Shown: positions 45,844 through 57,770, counted from the stretch's first letter. The stretch is DNA of 64,000 nt from Antonospora locustae (GCA_007674295.1 CM017452.1:1-64000); one strand, 5' to 3'. Translations and numbers: made by a program. The notes: generated from the sequence alone by a model not told the origin.

Positions 45844-48800
45844 TTAGTCAAACCTGTACGACAACACCCTGCTACTGTTGCACTCTTGGTCCTTGTAAAC
45901 GCCAACTAGTGCGTCTGCATACTGGAAAACCTGTGGCTTTAGTGTTATCACAAGAAGCTGCACCTGCAGGTTAGCCAGAAAAGAAACAAGCTTTGCAACA
46001 TTGCCTTTGTCCAGCGCAGAGTCCAGCTCATCAAAAACATAGAAGGGCGCTGGCTTAAAGCTGTGCAAGGCAAATATAAGAGAAAGGGACGCCATTGTTT
46101 TTTCTCCACCAGAGAGAAGTCCGATCTCACGAAACCTTTTTTTAGGCGGCATCACATGAAATTGGACTCCGCCGTTGTATGGCTCGGCCGTATTGTCCAG
46201 AATTAGAAAGGCATTGCCCTCACCATCATTTTCCTGTGTAAGTTCCTTATATATCGATCCTATTGCTCCGCTTATCTTGGCAAAGCACTCCATAAACATC
46301 TCAGACCTTTTCTTCTTGATGTAGTTGAATTCCTCGCGCGAGGTGATGACTGCAGCCTTGCATCTTTCGTAATCCTCTGTGATCTTCGCCATGTTGATGC
46401 TTCTGTTTGCACTCAGCTTTGCAGATGGAATGTTTTCGTCGATTTCGCGGTTCACATCGCTGACCTCCCTCTTCAGACTCTCAAGATCCTCCCTTGTGAA
46501 CTCAGAAAAGTCAATGCCATCAAGTGTTTCCAGAGACTCCAGTTTCAAGTCCTTGCTGATGAGCGGAATGTTGATTTCTTCCAAATAGGCAAATCGTATG
46601 ACCTCTGAAATGTCTTCTCTAAGTCTCTCCTTTGTAGACATAAGCTGTAGAATCTGCCTTTCCACTTTCTCCTTCTCCTCGACCATGCTGCCGACACTCC
46701 TACTCAACTCAGTGGCTCTGGCTGTTTTTCTCTCAAGATCGTCTGCAAGTGTGCCGATTCTCTTTTCGCATTCAGCAATTTTGTCTTTAAGCTCCGCCAT
46801 TCTTCTGCTTATAACAACATCCTCTGAATGCTGGTCTCTGTGCTCACAGTCGAAAGCAAAAGCTTTCTTCTCCTCCTCCATAGCGGCTATTTCTCCTTCT
46901 ATAATCCTGAGACGTGCCTCTATCTTTGTCTTGAGACCTTCGTACTCAAGCTTCTTTGCCACAAAGTGGTTCTCAGAGCTTAGGCTTCTGAACTCTTCGA
47001 GAGACTTCACGCCCACTCTTTGAAACACTCTAAATATCTCTTTCTCTCTTCTAGCTATAGTGTTCTTTAGAACTTGCATTTCTTCATGAATCATGCTGTT
47101 GTTGCACTCTTCGATGTCCTGCTCGCAATTCCTCACTATCTCCTCATATCGGGCAATGTCGTCAGCAGCCATCTCAGCAAGCCCTTTCTCCTCCTGCAGC
47201 CTGCCCTCCTCTTCCTCAATCTTCTTTTTGATTCTTTTTATTCTCTCGAGAAGAATCTCAATGTCAGAAAACTGCGCCTTGGCAGCCTGGATGTCTCTCA
47301 GATCCTTCAGAAGTCTGCCCCGCCTAGTAAGCAGTTCCTCTGTGCTACATGACTCAAACCTGCTCTTTGTGCCGCCACCAGTTATAAATCCGTTTTTATG
47401 AAATATGGTCCCGTCCAACGTGCAANTCTTTTTATTCTCTCGAGAAGAATCTCAATGTCAGAAAACTGCGCCTTGGCAGCCTGGATGTCTCTCAGATCCT
47501 TCAGAAGTCTGCCCCGCCTAGTAAGCAGTTCCTCTGTGCTACATGACTCAAACCTGCTCTTTGTGCCGCCACCAGTTATAAATCCGTTTTTATGAAATAT
47601 GGTCCCGTCCAACGTGCAAATCTTGACACTTAGATTCTCCTTGTACATAATTTCCTTCGCCCTTTGTGTGCTGTCAACAATCAGTGAGTTCTTGAGTATA
47701 AACTCCGCTACGCTCTTGTACTTATCGTCAAACATCACTGTGTCAATCGCAGGCCTGCTGTTCTCTAGATTTCTATGGATCTCACGATGCTGTGTCTTCA
47801 GGCTTCGGAGAGGAAGAAAAGTCATCCTACATAGCCTTCTCTCCTTGATGTACTCTATTGCAGATATTGCAACAGCATCGTCATCAACAACAACAGCCTG
47901 ATCATAGCCTCCAAACAGCGATGACAGCGGTATCTCGTACTTCTTCTGTGTGGGCCTGACTAGATCAACAACTCTCCCGTGCACGCCACTGAACAACGCT
48001 TTTAACGTCTCTACAGTGTTTCTGATAAGCATATGTTTTCCGCTTTCCCGATTGTCGATTTTTGCATCTACCATCTTCTCCATGACCATTGCAAGTTCGT
48101 TATTTTTCATCCGCTCATCTTCGATAATTGCCTGGTACCTGGCACCTGACTCTCCTGATCTTCGCTCAAAACCTTCCATATCCTGCTTCAGCCTGAATAT
48201 GCGCTCCTCTAGCGCCTCCTGTGCTTTCCTTCTGTCCTTCAGGTCCTCGTACCTTATTTTCAGTTTTCTAGTTGTCTCATTGTAGAGTGATAGGCTTACT
48301 TCCTTCTTTCTCTTAATGGGCAGAAACTGAAGACTTATCTCGTTCAGCCTTTCACACTCTTCACCTGCCACACTATCAAATAGAGCCTTCTCTTTTTCAA
48401 ACTGCACAAACACATCTTCTGTGAACAGCTTTTTTTTTTCCTCCTGCTCTCTTTCCATAATGCGAAACCCACTGTTTAGTGCCTCCAACTCTTTCCTCAA
48501 AACAGCAACCTCTTTATTCCTTTCTAAGATTCTCGTGCTCACTCTCTCCACTGTCCTTCTCTTCTCATCAGCCTCCCATTGCATCATCTCCTTTCTTTCC
48601 TCACCTTCTAGAATCGCATTCTGTACATCGCTTAATGCATCCTTGAGGTCGTTCAGTTGTCTCTCTGCCTTGAAGAACGTTTTTTGAGACTCCGCTGCCT
48701 CTGTCTTGGCCCTCTGCACAGCCTCTTGCTTTTTCGAAATTTCTTCGTTTTGAAGGTGTAACTGTCTTTCGTATCTCTCTAGCATGCTCTCTACCTCTCT

Positions 48801-49484
48801 TGTCTGTTCTCCTTTTGAATACAGCTCATTCATCACAATTTTCTGCTGCAGAATGTCCTTTCTCGCTACAAGCCTCTTGAAATTCCTCTCGTGCTCTTGC
48901 TCCTTCTCCATTTCTCGGACCTTCTCCATCATGTCCTTCTTCAGTTCTAGCGCATATGAACATTCGGCTATGGCCTTGTTTCTGCTTGCAAGTGCTGCCT
49001 CGTATTCATCCTTGAGGTCAATACTCCCGCTTATTTCCTCAAAAAGCCTGCAAAGTTCCCTGGGCGTCTTCAGGGCGATAGACCCCACATCGCTTTGAAA
49101 CACCAAAAAGTTTCTGATCTTTGGAAAAATGTTCTTTGACTCCAAAAACTTCCTGTAGTCCTCGTAGCTAACTACCATACCGTTAATCAGGTAGGATGTT
49201 TTAAACCCTCTTATCTCTCGAGCAATTTCGTAGTCACAGGTGTCCTTGAAGGCGAGCGCTACTCTCACGGAAGTGCCTGCACTCTCACTGTTTGCAAGAT
49301 TTGATACGTTTTCTGTGCGCAGGTGTTGGGTGTTTATGCCTAGTGCAAAAGATATAGCATCCATAATATTACTTTTTCCAGATCCATTGGGCCCCACAAT
49401 GCAAGTGAATCTGTAGAAGGGCCCAATCACATGTTTTCCCTTATACGACTTGAAGTTCTCAATAGATATCTTCTCCAACCCCAT
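45844..49484 (-). CDS. SMC1: SMC1, cohesin ATPase (frame broken by an uncollapsed 194-bp repeat)
   Basis: The start is MGLEKISIENFKSYKG at 49484. Walker A is GPNGSGKS at residues 31-38, and the hinge lies near FGGYDQAVVVDDDAVA. The coiled coil resumes, then the ABC signature LLSGGEKTMASLSL and Walker B YVFDELDSALDKGN near the C-terminus (46,000-46,120). The IENFKSYKG-x-x-x-IGPF start and D-E-LD-x-ALD wording fit SMC1 rather than SMC2-4. Cohesin holds sister chromatids together. As given, the frame is interrupted near 47,430. Positions 47233-47426 and 47427-47620 are the same 194-bp text with an N at 47426. Dropping one copy leaves 3,447 nt, which is 1,148 codons plus stop. The break is therefore almost surely in the assembly, not the organism. 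Confidence 0.93.
47233..47620. repeat. 194-bp exact duplication with an N at the joint (likely contig-join artefact)
   Basis: 47233-47426 and 47427-47620 are identical except that the last base of the first copy is N. Two contig ends overlapping by 194 bp but joined without merging would leave exactly this pattern. Confidence 0.9.
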
Positions 49485-49867
49485 GTGGATTTTAAATTCT
49501 TTTTAATAATATATAATGCTCTTATTCTCAAACTTATTTTATTATCAGTGACACGTGCCACCATCAGCCGCACATCTGCTGGCCCGCAATGCCGAGAATA
49601 GAAATACGGACTACTGGTATGCAGCATCACGAATGGCGCAGAGAGACTCGAATGTGCAGACATTTGAAATAAATTTTCTTTATTGCCTGGAAAGGCATAG
49701 GTCTCACAGCGGGCTGATCGCAATGTCTAACATGCGAGATTCTGTAAGATGCATGAGACTCACGAAGCTGAATTGCATTGCCACGCTGTCTAGAGTCTTG
49801 AAAAGTGAGCTTTCAGACTTGGTGATGGTGTTGCACTTTTTGCAAATAAAAAATTGCAGCCCTTAAA
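49485..49867. other. Divergent intergenic region, SMC1/myosin
   Basis: A very AT-rich tract adjoins the SMC1 start (TTTTTAATAATATATAAT near 49,500). A TATTTTATTA stretch and an AAATAAAAAATTG tract precede the myosin ATG. No gene seen; frames here are short and overlap. Confidence 0.5.
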
Positions 49868-52800
49868 ATGAGGGAAGATGCTGAGATGGATACAGTAAAC
49901 AAGACGTTTATGGATAAAAAATGGGTTTGGGTACCTGACAAGAAGGAGATATACGTGGCAGGAAACATAGTAAAAGAGGAAGAGGGTGGGTACAGAGTAA
50001 GAAAAGTGAACGGTGACGAGTTTTTTGTAAGCGAAAGCCGTGTGTTCAAAATGAACCCTCCCAAGTTTGATCTAGTAGAGGATCTGGCTTCTCTAAGCCA
50101 CTTGAATGAGGCCAGTGTTCTGCACACACTGAAAAGACGGTACTACGCAAAGGAAATATACTCGTATTCAGGGCTTTTTCTTGTTGCAATAAATCCATAT
50201 CAGAACCTCCACATATATGGACCCAAGGTCATAAAGTCATACACCATGGCCAAGAAGCAGGCACAGAAGCCGCACATATATGCTGTAGCAAATGAAGCAT
50301 ACAACAACATGCTTCTGAACCGTGAAAACCAGTCTATACTAATAACGGGCGAGTCCGGAGCAGGAAAAACAGAAAACACCAAGAAAGCAATAGGCTTTCT
50401 TGCTTTTGTTGCGGGGCAAAAGGGCAAAAACTCTATTGAGAACCAGATAATTGAAGCAAACACCATTCTTGAGGTGTTTGGAAACGCAATGACGATTAGA
50501 AACGACAACTCTTCAAGGTTTGGCAAATTCATTCAGATTGGCTTTGATTTGGGAACAATCGTGGGTGCACACATAGAAAAGTATCTTTTGGAGAAGTCAC
50601 GTGTAACTGCGTCAAGCAACAACGGCGAACGAAGCTATCACGTGTTTTACGCACTGCTGCGTGGGGCAGACCGGTCTCTGAGGGAGGAGCTTTTTTTGGA
50701 CGATATACACAGTTACAACTACCTGAAAAACAGAGTGGAAAAGCTGCCAACGGTGGACGATGCTGCGATGTTTCAGGCTCTGAACAACTCGTTTGACCTT
50801 TTAAACATAACAAGCAAGGAGAGAAAGGACTTTTTTAAGATACTATCAGTTATACTGCATCTTGGAAACCTGGATTTTCGCGAGGAAAATGGACAGGTTT
50901 ACATCAAGAACATTGAAGTGCTTGACATTGTGTGTCAGCTACTAGAAATTCCCAAGTCTGATTTTCTGAAGTGTCTGCTACACCCGCATGTTAAAGCGGG
51001 TAACGAGCTTTTTGTGAATGCAAGGACGAAGGACCAGTGCATGACTATCGTTGAGGCTCTCAGTAAGATGTTGTACGATCGCATGTTTGACACTGTAGTT
51101 GATAGAATCAACAGATGTCTTTCTCGCACAAACAAGAGCAGCAACTTCATTGGTCTTCTTGACATAGCAGGATTTGAAATATTTAAGGAGAATTCCTTTG
51201 AACAGCTCTGCATAAACTACACAAACGAGAAACTGCAACAGTTCTTTAACCACTACATGTTTGTGCTGGAGCAGGAGCTATACAGAAGGGAAAACATAGA
51301 GTGGGACTTCATCGACTTCGGCCTCGACCTGCAACCGACGATCGACCTTATTGAGAAAAACAACCCCATAGGCATTCTCTCGTTTCTTGATGAGCAGTGT
51401 CTGATGCCTGGTGCAACAGATCAGACATTTCTGCAGAAGATCTCGGAAATCAAACACGAGAAGCTCCACTTTAACAAGCTGGGAAAAGGGTTTTCGATCG
51501 ACCATTATGCAGGAAAGGTTGAGTATGAGGCTGGTGGCTGGCTTACAAGGAATAAGGATCCATTTTTTGAGAATCTTGCAAGCCTGCTGCATCTGTCTTC
51601 GGACGCCTACATATCCACACTCTTTTCCCTGCACAGCGATGTGAAGCAAAGAGGGTTTTTCAGGACTGTGTCGCAGGTTCACAAGAGCCAGCTAAAGTCT
51701 CTGATGGACAGGCTGAGACAAACCAACCCCCACTTTGTGCGATGCATAATTCCAAATAACAAAAAGAGTCACACCAGCATGGACAACAGGATGATACTAG
51801 ACCAGCTTAGATGCAACGGAGTGCTTGAGGGAATTCGAATAAGCAGACTAGGATATCCATCGCGCATCATATTCAAGGAGTTTAGAAAACGCTACCAGAT
51901 TCTTGCTGGCTGCGCAGATTTCGCTTTTGCAAGTGTGATTGGTGACACAGACGTGATTTCAACAAAGAGAATTCTAGAGACCCTGAAGATTTCTGCGGCG
52001 AACTACAGAATCGGAAAGACTATGGTGTTTTTCAAGCAGGAGATTCTTGCTGACATCGAGGACCTCAGGGAGTTAGAGGTCGGAAGGATTGCGCGGGAGA
52101 TGCAGTCCTTCATTCGCCGCATTCTGTTTCAGAGAACGTACGATCTAAAAAACAAAAAGATAGCTGCAATAAGGCTGATACAGCAGAATGCAGCACTGTG
52201 TATCGCATTCCAAAGATGGGAGTGGTGGAGACTGTACCAGAAGGTAAAGCCGCTTATGAGGGTTGCGCAGATGGATGGCCTGATAAGAGACAGAGATGCA
52301 AAGATACATGCGCTTCAGGAGAAGCAAAAGGAGAGCGAGAGGAAGTGTGTGCAGCTACACTCAGAGCTCATGAGGGTTAACGCAGCCTTCGAGAACCTGT
52401 CAAGGGTGCTTGATAACGAGAGAAACCTTCTGGTAGAGAAGGATGAGTACATCGCATCGATGCTGTCCAAAAGTAATGCTTTGGACAACGTGATAAAGCA
52501 GAAAACCGGGGAGATCTGTGCTTTATGTGAGGAAAACAGCTGTCTAAAGAAAATGCTGGAAAGCATTAGAGCGGATGTCGAGGGCAAAAAGACACTCATA
52601 GAGTCTCTCGCCGAAAAGATGGGAAAAATAGAGCATGCAGCTGAGAAGAGAGAGAGCATACTTGAAAGCATGAGGAAAAAGGGTCTTTGCCAGGAGAGAG
52701 AGCTGATACAGCTTAGAACGGAGCTGGAAACATACAAGGCCAAGAGCAAGACAAAGATGGAAACTCTTCTTCAGCAGAAGGACAAAGAAATTTCCACTCT

Positions 52801-54733
52801 TAAGTTTGTTGCAGAGGAAAAGACGAAGCTGGAAGACGCGCTTGCTGAATCCCGCCGCATGCTGGAGAGCAAGAATCAGCAGGTTGAAAGGCTTCGCGGG
52901 GCAAGCAGTCTTCTTTCCGCAGAGCTAGAGTCTCTCAAGAAGACGGTGCATTCTATGGAGGAAACTTGCGCAAAGAAGGATGTGCTGAGGGAGTCGCTGA
53001 CTTCCGAGTTAGCTGAAGTAAAAGAAACAATGGAGAGCAAGATTGGGTGTCTAAGTCAGACAATTAAAAAGATAAAAGAAGAAAACACAGATTACCTACT
53101 TGAGATCGAGAGAATGTGCGCTACGATAGAGAGTCTTGAAAAGGAGAATTCTGTGCTAGAAAAGGATCTGTTGAGTAAAACAAGTGAGCTATCCTCTCTG
53201 AAGGCTGATAGTATGAAGAACAGTCTGATCATAAAAAACCAGCATGCGCAGATAGCTACTCTCACAGAGGAGATTGCAAGGATGCAGGCAGATGATGCGG
53301 AAAGAAACAGCACGGCAGGGGCTCTGATCTGCAAGATAAAGACAGGTGAGGCAAGAATAAGGAGGCTTGAGGAAAAACTGAAGGAGGAAAAAAGCGTGTG
53401 CAAGCAGCTTCTTTCGGAAAGAGATGCTCTGGAAAAGGAGAATCAGAGCCTAATGCAGAACAAGATTGAGGAGATGTTTAGGAGAGAGGAGGAGTTTACG
53501 TGCGAGAAAAAGGGGCTTCAGCTGCGTATAAACAAGCTAGAAACAGAGTGTCAGAGACTGAGCTCGATCCTCAGCGAGAGGCCTAGCAACGAACCCAGCG
53601 AGGACTCTGTGTCGAACTATGAGAAGCTTTTGTTGCTTCTTGAAGATGAGAGAAGGCTAAACTTTGACCTGAAAAGACTACTCGCTGCGGAGGAAAACAA
53701 AAATCTAATGCTTAGAAACGAAAAGGAGAGCATCAGTGCCGAGCTTGATACGCTGAGGGCAACAACAGGCGGCGGTGTAAAAATAGACACTCACAAGCTC
53801 AAAGATCTGAAGAACGAGGTTGAAAATGTGAAGATACACATAAATAGCGTTATAAAAGGCTTCAACCAGACGTATTTTTCGATCTTGGAATCTTACAGAG
53901 CAAGAATGGAGGACTACGAGCTTTTGAAGCAAGAAAACGAGAAACTCAAGATGGAGATTGACACATGTGTATACAGAGAAAGGGTTGGGGATGCGTTGTG
54001 CAATGACAAAAACAGTGTGTTTGTGGAGAACGAGAAAAGTGCTGACGTAGCCTTTTTGGAGAAAAAGCTGGACGTACTCGCACACCGTGCAAGGGAAAAC
54101 GAAGAGCTTTTAGAAAGCGAAGTTGGCGTACTCAAGAAAGAAATAGGCGAGGCCAGAGCGAGAATGGGGACGCTGGAGGACGCATTGAGGGAAAAGACAC
54201 TAAGTGAGCTTAACTATGAAAGGCAGTTAAGGAGTATGCAGCGAACAGTAGAGTGCCTTCAGAGAGACATCAAGGATAAAGATGCTGCGGTTCAGAGACT
54301 GGTTGCACGCGAGGCCGAGTTGGCGGAAGAGATTCGCAGATTGGGGACACAGGTTCTAAATGACGCCAGAACCAGACAGGATAACATGCTGCTCAGGACT
54401 GCCCACGAGACACTGAATGAGAAGCTAAACAGACAAGAACGCACAATAGATGAGCTGAGAGGGCAGAACAAAAAGCTTTCCCAGAATCTGTTGGAAGTCC
54501 AGAGAGCGGATACAAGGTGTGACCATAGCTTCTATGACTCGAAAATCAGTGCTCTCAATGACCAGATACAATGTCTGAGTGAGAAGCTGGAAAATGCATT
54601 GGGCGAGCTCTGCTCCATGAGAAAGATACATAACAGCCTGAATCTGAAGATAGCGCAGATGCAGCGAGTGTCTGACGAGAACGCCAAGCTTGTTGAGTTC
54701 TACAGATCCTTTGTGGTGCTTAAAAAAAAATGA
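49868..54733 (+). CDS. Class II-type myosin heavy chain
   Basis: 1,621 residues. A short SH3-like N-terminus (VWVPDKKEIYVAGNIVKEEE) precedes the motor domain (about 65-745). All nucleotide switches are intact: P-loop GESGAGKTEN at about 160, switch I NDNSSRFGKF and switch II DIAGFEIF. The actin-binding region follows, then LDQLRCNGVLEGIRISRLGY and one IQ-like neck (AAIRLIQQNAALCIAFQRWE). The rest (about 800-1,610) is continuous coiled coil with few breaks. A two-headed filament-forming myosin for cytokinesis is the natural reading. The tail is shorter than the ~1,940-residue fungal and animal forms. It ends at a lysine run (VVLKKK). Confidence 0.96.
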   Translation: MREDAEMDTVNKTFMDKKWVWVPDKKEIYVAGNIVKEEEGGYRVRKVNGDEFFVSESRVFKMNPPKFDLVEDLASLSHLNEASVLHTLKRRYYAKEIYSYSGLFLVAINPYQNLHIYGPKVIKSYTMAKKQAQKPHIYAVANEAYNNMLLNRENQSILITGESGAGKTENTKKAIGFLAFVAGQKGKNSIENQIIEANTILEVFGNAMTIRNDNSSRFGKFIQIGFDLGTIVGAHIEKYLLEKSRVTASSNNGERSYHVFYALLRGADRSLREELFLDDIHSYNYLKNRVEKLPTVDDAAMFQALNNSFDLLNITSKERKDFFKILSVILHLGNLDFREENGQVYIKNIEVLDIVCQLLEIPKSDFLKCLLHPHVKAGNELFVNARTKDQCMTIVEALSKMLYDRMFDTVVDRINRCLSRTNKSSNFIGLLDIAGFEIFKENSFEQLCINYTNEKLQQFFNHYMFVLEQELYRRENIEWDFIDFGLDLQPTIDLIEKNNPIGILSFLDEQCLMPGATDQTFLQKISEIKHEKLHFNKLGKGFSIDHYAGKVEYEAGGWLTRNKDPFFENLASLLHLSSDAYISTLFSLHSDVKQRGFFRTVSQVHKSQLKSLMDRLRQTNPHFVRCIIPNNKKSHTSMDNRMILDQLRCNGVLEGIRISRLGYPSRIIFKEFRKRYQILAGCADFAFASVIGDTDVISTKRILETLKISAANYRIGKTMVFFKQEILADIEDLRELEVGRIAREMQSFIRRILFQRTYDLKNKKIAAIRLIQQNAALCIAFQRWEWWRLYQKVKPLMRVAQMDGLIRDRDAKIHALQEKQKESERKCVQLHSELMRVNAAFENLSRVLDNERNLLVEKDEYIASMLSKSNALDNVIKQKTGEICALCEENSCLKKMLESIRADVEGKKTLIESLAEKMGKIEHAAEKRESILESMRKKGLCQERELIQLRTELETYKAKSKTKMETLLQQKDKEISTLKFVAEEKTKLEDALAESRRMLESKNQQVERLRGASSLLSAELESLKKTVHSMEETCAKKDVLRESLTSELAEVKETMESKIGCLSQTIKKIKEENTDYLLEIERMCATIESLEKENSVLEKDLLSKTSELSSLKADSMKNSLIIKNQHAQIATLTEEIARMQADDAERNSTAGALICKIKTGEARIRRLEEKLKEEKSVCKQLLSERDALEKENQSLMQNKIEEMFRREEEFTCEKKGLQLRINKLETECQRLSSILSERPSNEPSEDSVSNYEKLLLLLEDERRLNFDLKRLLAAEENKNLMLRNEKESISAELDTLRATTGGGVKIDTHKLKDLKNEVENVKIHINSVIKGFNQTYFSILESYRARMEDYELLKQENEKLKMEIDTCVYRERVGDALCNDKNSVFVENEKSADVAFLEKKLDVLAHRARENEELLESEVGVLKKEIGEARARMGTLEDALREKTLSELNYERQLRSMQRTVECLQRDIKDKDAAVQRLVAREAELAEEIRRLGTQVLNDARTRQDNMLLRTAHETLNEKLNRQERTIDELRGQNKKLSQNLLEVQRADTRCDHSFYDSKISALNDQIQCLSEKLENALGELCSMRKIHNSLNLKIAQMQRVSDENAKLVEFYRSFVVLKKK

Positions 54734-54980
54734 CATGCCAATAAAGTTGTTTTCTATAGATGAATTGAGACGTGCTTGCAATACTAGCATGGTACGGTAT
54801 ATAAGTGTGTTTATCTAAAGGCGCTCTGCACTTTAGCAGTTGCACGTCTGCACGCATATTGGATTGATGGTGCATCCAATCCTGCGAGTCTGCACATAAG
54901 CTGGATGTACATTCTGGTACTTTAATGTATCTGAGTCTCAACATGATACCTGAAGTATTTCCTCGCCCATAAGTGGTGGA

Positions 54981-57770
54981 ATGCTTCATCAATTAAGCTG
55001 TGTTTACTCGCTACAAAAGGTAAACAGAGTGACATGCATGAATATTGGGGGAAAAAGAATTTCAGACACAGACTACTCGCGGTTGCTAAAAAGACTTTGT
55101 ACATACATGGAAGAGACACCAATACGCGGAGTACTTATATACAACATCATATACGACCTTGTTTCTTCCAGACCAAGCTACGAGGCACGTCTTTATCAGG
55201 ATCTTTGCAGGTTTCTGCACAACAGAATCAGACAGGACATAGAGTATTTGCCAGGCTTTTCTAAGTATAAGACACTAGCGCTAGCCCTATCTGGGCTCTG
55301 CTCGCTGTTGCACGACACGCTTGGGAGTAAGTATCGGCGCCTGGATGAAATGGCATTTTTGATATGGGAAAGAATAATGCTTAGAAACAAGGACATCGGC
55401 GAACAGCTGGTGAAAGGGATCAGATCCGATGTCACTGCAGAAAAGCTTTTTGGGTATGAAGACGTGAATGCTTGCGAGATCGAAATGATATGCAGAGAAG
55501 CCTGCTTCGGACAAAACTGTGCGCTTCCTGAGCATCTCTTGGACACATTGCAAAGCGAAGACAACACCGTCCTAAAAGACTGCATTTTAAGCTTGGGCTT
55601 TATGCTAAGAAGAAAGGCCATCTGTTCTGTAGGTAAAAAACACACAAGAGACGTAACAGGTGGTGTGCATACAGAATTCTGCGCGGAAACGAATGGCAAC
55701 ATAGACCCTGCACACTACAGTAAAGGGCTTTGTGACATCTATACATTTTCAGAGTCTGACACGAAGGTTGTCAAGAAATTGATGTTCAGATGTCGCAAAG
55801 ATGCAAATGTAGAGTGCAAGAATCTGAATGCAAGCGAGCACGCAAGCTCTGCTGGAAGTCCCTATCATATCAGCTATGCAAACATCAGGAAATACCTAGA
55901 GACATTGACGTACATTTTGCCGGACCCCTCGTCGCCTTTGCTATACTACATAACAACCTACGAGATGAAAGCCTTGACAAGAATAGCATGCGAAGCGTCG
56001 GCACCAGACACATCTTTTGACTTATACACGTCATTTGCATACATGAAGCTCAGTTTCGAGATGAAGCGAATGAACACAATATTTCTAGATCATTCATACC
56101 CAAAACTTCTGAAGATTATTGACCATGTGTTAATAATAACCAGAAAAGAGTGGCTGCAGAACATGCTTCGAACAGTTCTTGATGACCCGCTGATTCTCAA
56201 TAAGTACTTCTGCAGATTGAAGCTGTTTCCGTCGTTCAAGTTGATCTTCACAGATGTTTTTGAAAAGTTCTTGAGGATGTTCATAAAAAAACATGTCACA
56301 AAAAGCGATCTGAACATCATGCATAACGTTCTGAACAAAATCACTAGCTATACAGAAACATATCTGAACAAGGAATGGCTTACTGTTGTAAGAAATACAT
56401 TTTCTAAATATCTGAACAGTGTCAAGTGCATTGCGTCCATCTTTGTAAAATTTACTGACAAAATGATTTCCAGGAGACACAGTAGTATCTGCACAGAAAC
56501 AGACCTTATAATGCACAAAGACAGACATACTGCTGTTACAAGTGGCGGGGTTTTTTGGGGGGATGCTGGAAGCAAGATAGGAAAGTGCCTGAAATCAGCA
56601 GAATGGGTTGTATTCAACGAACTGTTCGCTCTTCTTGAGTCAAAAAGCGAATTTTCCGAGTTGTATGTTCTTTCGCTGCACGATCGCTTGCTAAAGGGCG
56701 CTAACATTGCGCAAGAAAGAATGCTGTTAGGTGTTCTGGTTGACAAGGGATGCTCTCTGGACTTTAGAAGACGAGTTGAGACAATGATATCAGACATAGA
56801 GGAGTCTTCTGAGTACACATTTGAGGTCACAAATCGAATTACAAGATATGTAAGAGATGCATACACAGAGATGTGTCCATGTAAATCCCTCTACACAAAT
56901 AGCAATGTGTTGCATGTCAATACATCAGAGGGCATGCCTGTGTGTGGGCATTGTTTTTTTGGGCGTGTGAAGATCATCAAGTTTTCAGAAATAGGAAAAA
57001 ATGGACATGATGCCAGAACAACCGCTGAAAAAGCAGACTTGAAGCTAGTGACTGAAAGATGTGGATACATAGAAGTGAGGCCTTATATTCTAAACTCGGG
57101 TACATGGTCGTTCACACCGTACAAATTGAGTCTTCCAAGGGGTCTTACACACATACTAAGCTTCTTTGAGGCAAAAATGAAGCTGAACCAGAGAAGAAGG
57201 TATTTCAGCTGGATACACGACAAAAGCACTATGGTTGTGGAGGTAATGCTAAGAAGAAAAGTAGTTATTGAACTAAACACCCTCCAGTACTGTGTTTTGG
57301 ATTGTGTTATGGAGAAATCCACGGTTGAAGAAGTGTCTCGTCTGTGCAAGTGCAGTAAGACACATGTCGAGCAGACTCTTGGTGTTTTTGTGGAAATGGG
57401 TCTTGTAATACAGAAAACAGATACTGAAAGAACACAGAGAAATGCCTCGGATGCGTCTGAGACACACAAAACATTCACAATTCCTTCCGAGACAATCAAG
57501 TACTATGTGATAAATATGAGCTTTGACAGGCCCTTTGTGCAGATAAGCGATATTCCCAGAACTGAAAATAACAAAACACCTGCAGATCAGAAGCAGGTGT
57601 GCCAGTCAGTGATATGCAGGGCCATGAAAAGGAAAAAAAGCCTCTGCTATGACGATCTGCTCGAAGAAGTCGGGAACGTTGACAAGGAGTTCTTTGACGA
57701 TGTTTTGAGAGATTGTGTAGTCCAGGGTTATCTAGAAAAAGATGGGTCCATTTATCACTATGTACCGTAG
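54981..57770 (+). CDS. Cullin, scaffold of an SCF-type ubiquitin ligase
   Basis: 929 residues from the ATG at 54981; an ATG at residue 20 (55038) is also possible. The N-terminus (DTDYSRLLKRLCTYMEETPI then RGVLIYNIIYDLVSS) begins the cullin repeats. The cullin homology domain is near residues 695-790 (LNSGTWSFTPYKLSLPRGLT, then FFEAKMKLNQRRRYFSWIHD). A winged-helix end reads QSVICRAMKRKKSLCYDDLL then VVQGYLEKDGSIYHYVP, which matches the Nedd8 region (IVRIMKxRKxLxxxxL ... YLERxxxxxxYxYLA). The likely neddylated lysine is in AMKRKK. Divergence prevents naming the paralogue; the C-terminus argues against APC2. UBA3 in the same window makes neddylation plausible. Confidence 0.85.
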   Translation: MLHQLSCVYSLQKVNRVTCMNIGGKRISDTDYSRLLKRLCTYMEETPIRGVLIYNIIYDLVSSRPSYEARLYQDLCRFLHNRIRQDIEYLPGFSKYKTLALALSGLCSLLHDTLGSKYRRLDEMAFLIWERIMLRNKDIGEQLVKGIRSDVTAEKLFGYEDVNACEIEMICREACFGQNCALPEHLLDTLQSEDNTVLKDCILSLGFMLRRKAICSVGKKHTRDVTGGVHTEFCAETNGNIDPAHYSKGLCDIYTFSESDTKVVKKLMFRCRKDANVECKNLNASEHASSAGSPYHISYANIRKYLETLTYILPDPSSPLLYYITTYEMKALTRIACEASAPDTSFDLYTSFAYMKLSFEMKRMNTIFLDHSYPKLLKIIDHVLIITRKEWLQNMLRTVLDDPLILNKYFCRLKLFPSFKLIFTDVFEKFLRMFIKKHVTKSDLNIMHNVLNKITSYTETYLNKEWLTVVRNTFSKYLNSVKCIASIFVKFTDKMISRRHSSICTETDLIMHKDRHTAVTSGGVFWGDAGSKIGKCLKSAEWVVFNELFALLESKSEFSELYVLSLHDRLLKGANIAQERMLLGVLVDKGCSLDFRRRVETMISDIEESSEYTFEVTNRITRYVRDAYTEMCPCKSLYTNSNVLHVNTSEGMPVCGHCFFGRVKIIKFSEIGKNGHDARTTAEKADLKLVTERCGYIEVRPYILNSGTWSFTPYKLSLPRGLTHILSFFEAKMKLNQRRRYFSWIHDKSTMVVEVMLRRKVVIELNTLQYCVLDCVMEKSTVEEVSRLCKCSKTHVEQTLGVFVEMGLVIQKTDTERTQRNASDASETHKTFTIPSETIKYYVINMSFDRPFVQISDIPRTENNKTPADQKQVCQSVICRAMKRKKSLCYDDLLEEVGNVDKEFFDDVLRDCVVQGYLEKDGSIYHYVP

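Noticed and set aside
47398..47595. Short frame containing an undetermined residue at the SMC1 break, and two separate SMC-type genes
   Set aside because: Explained by the 194-bp duplication with an N. One SMC1 gene fits.
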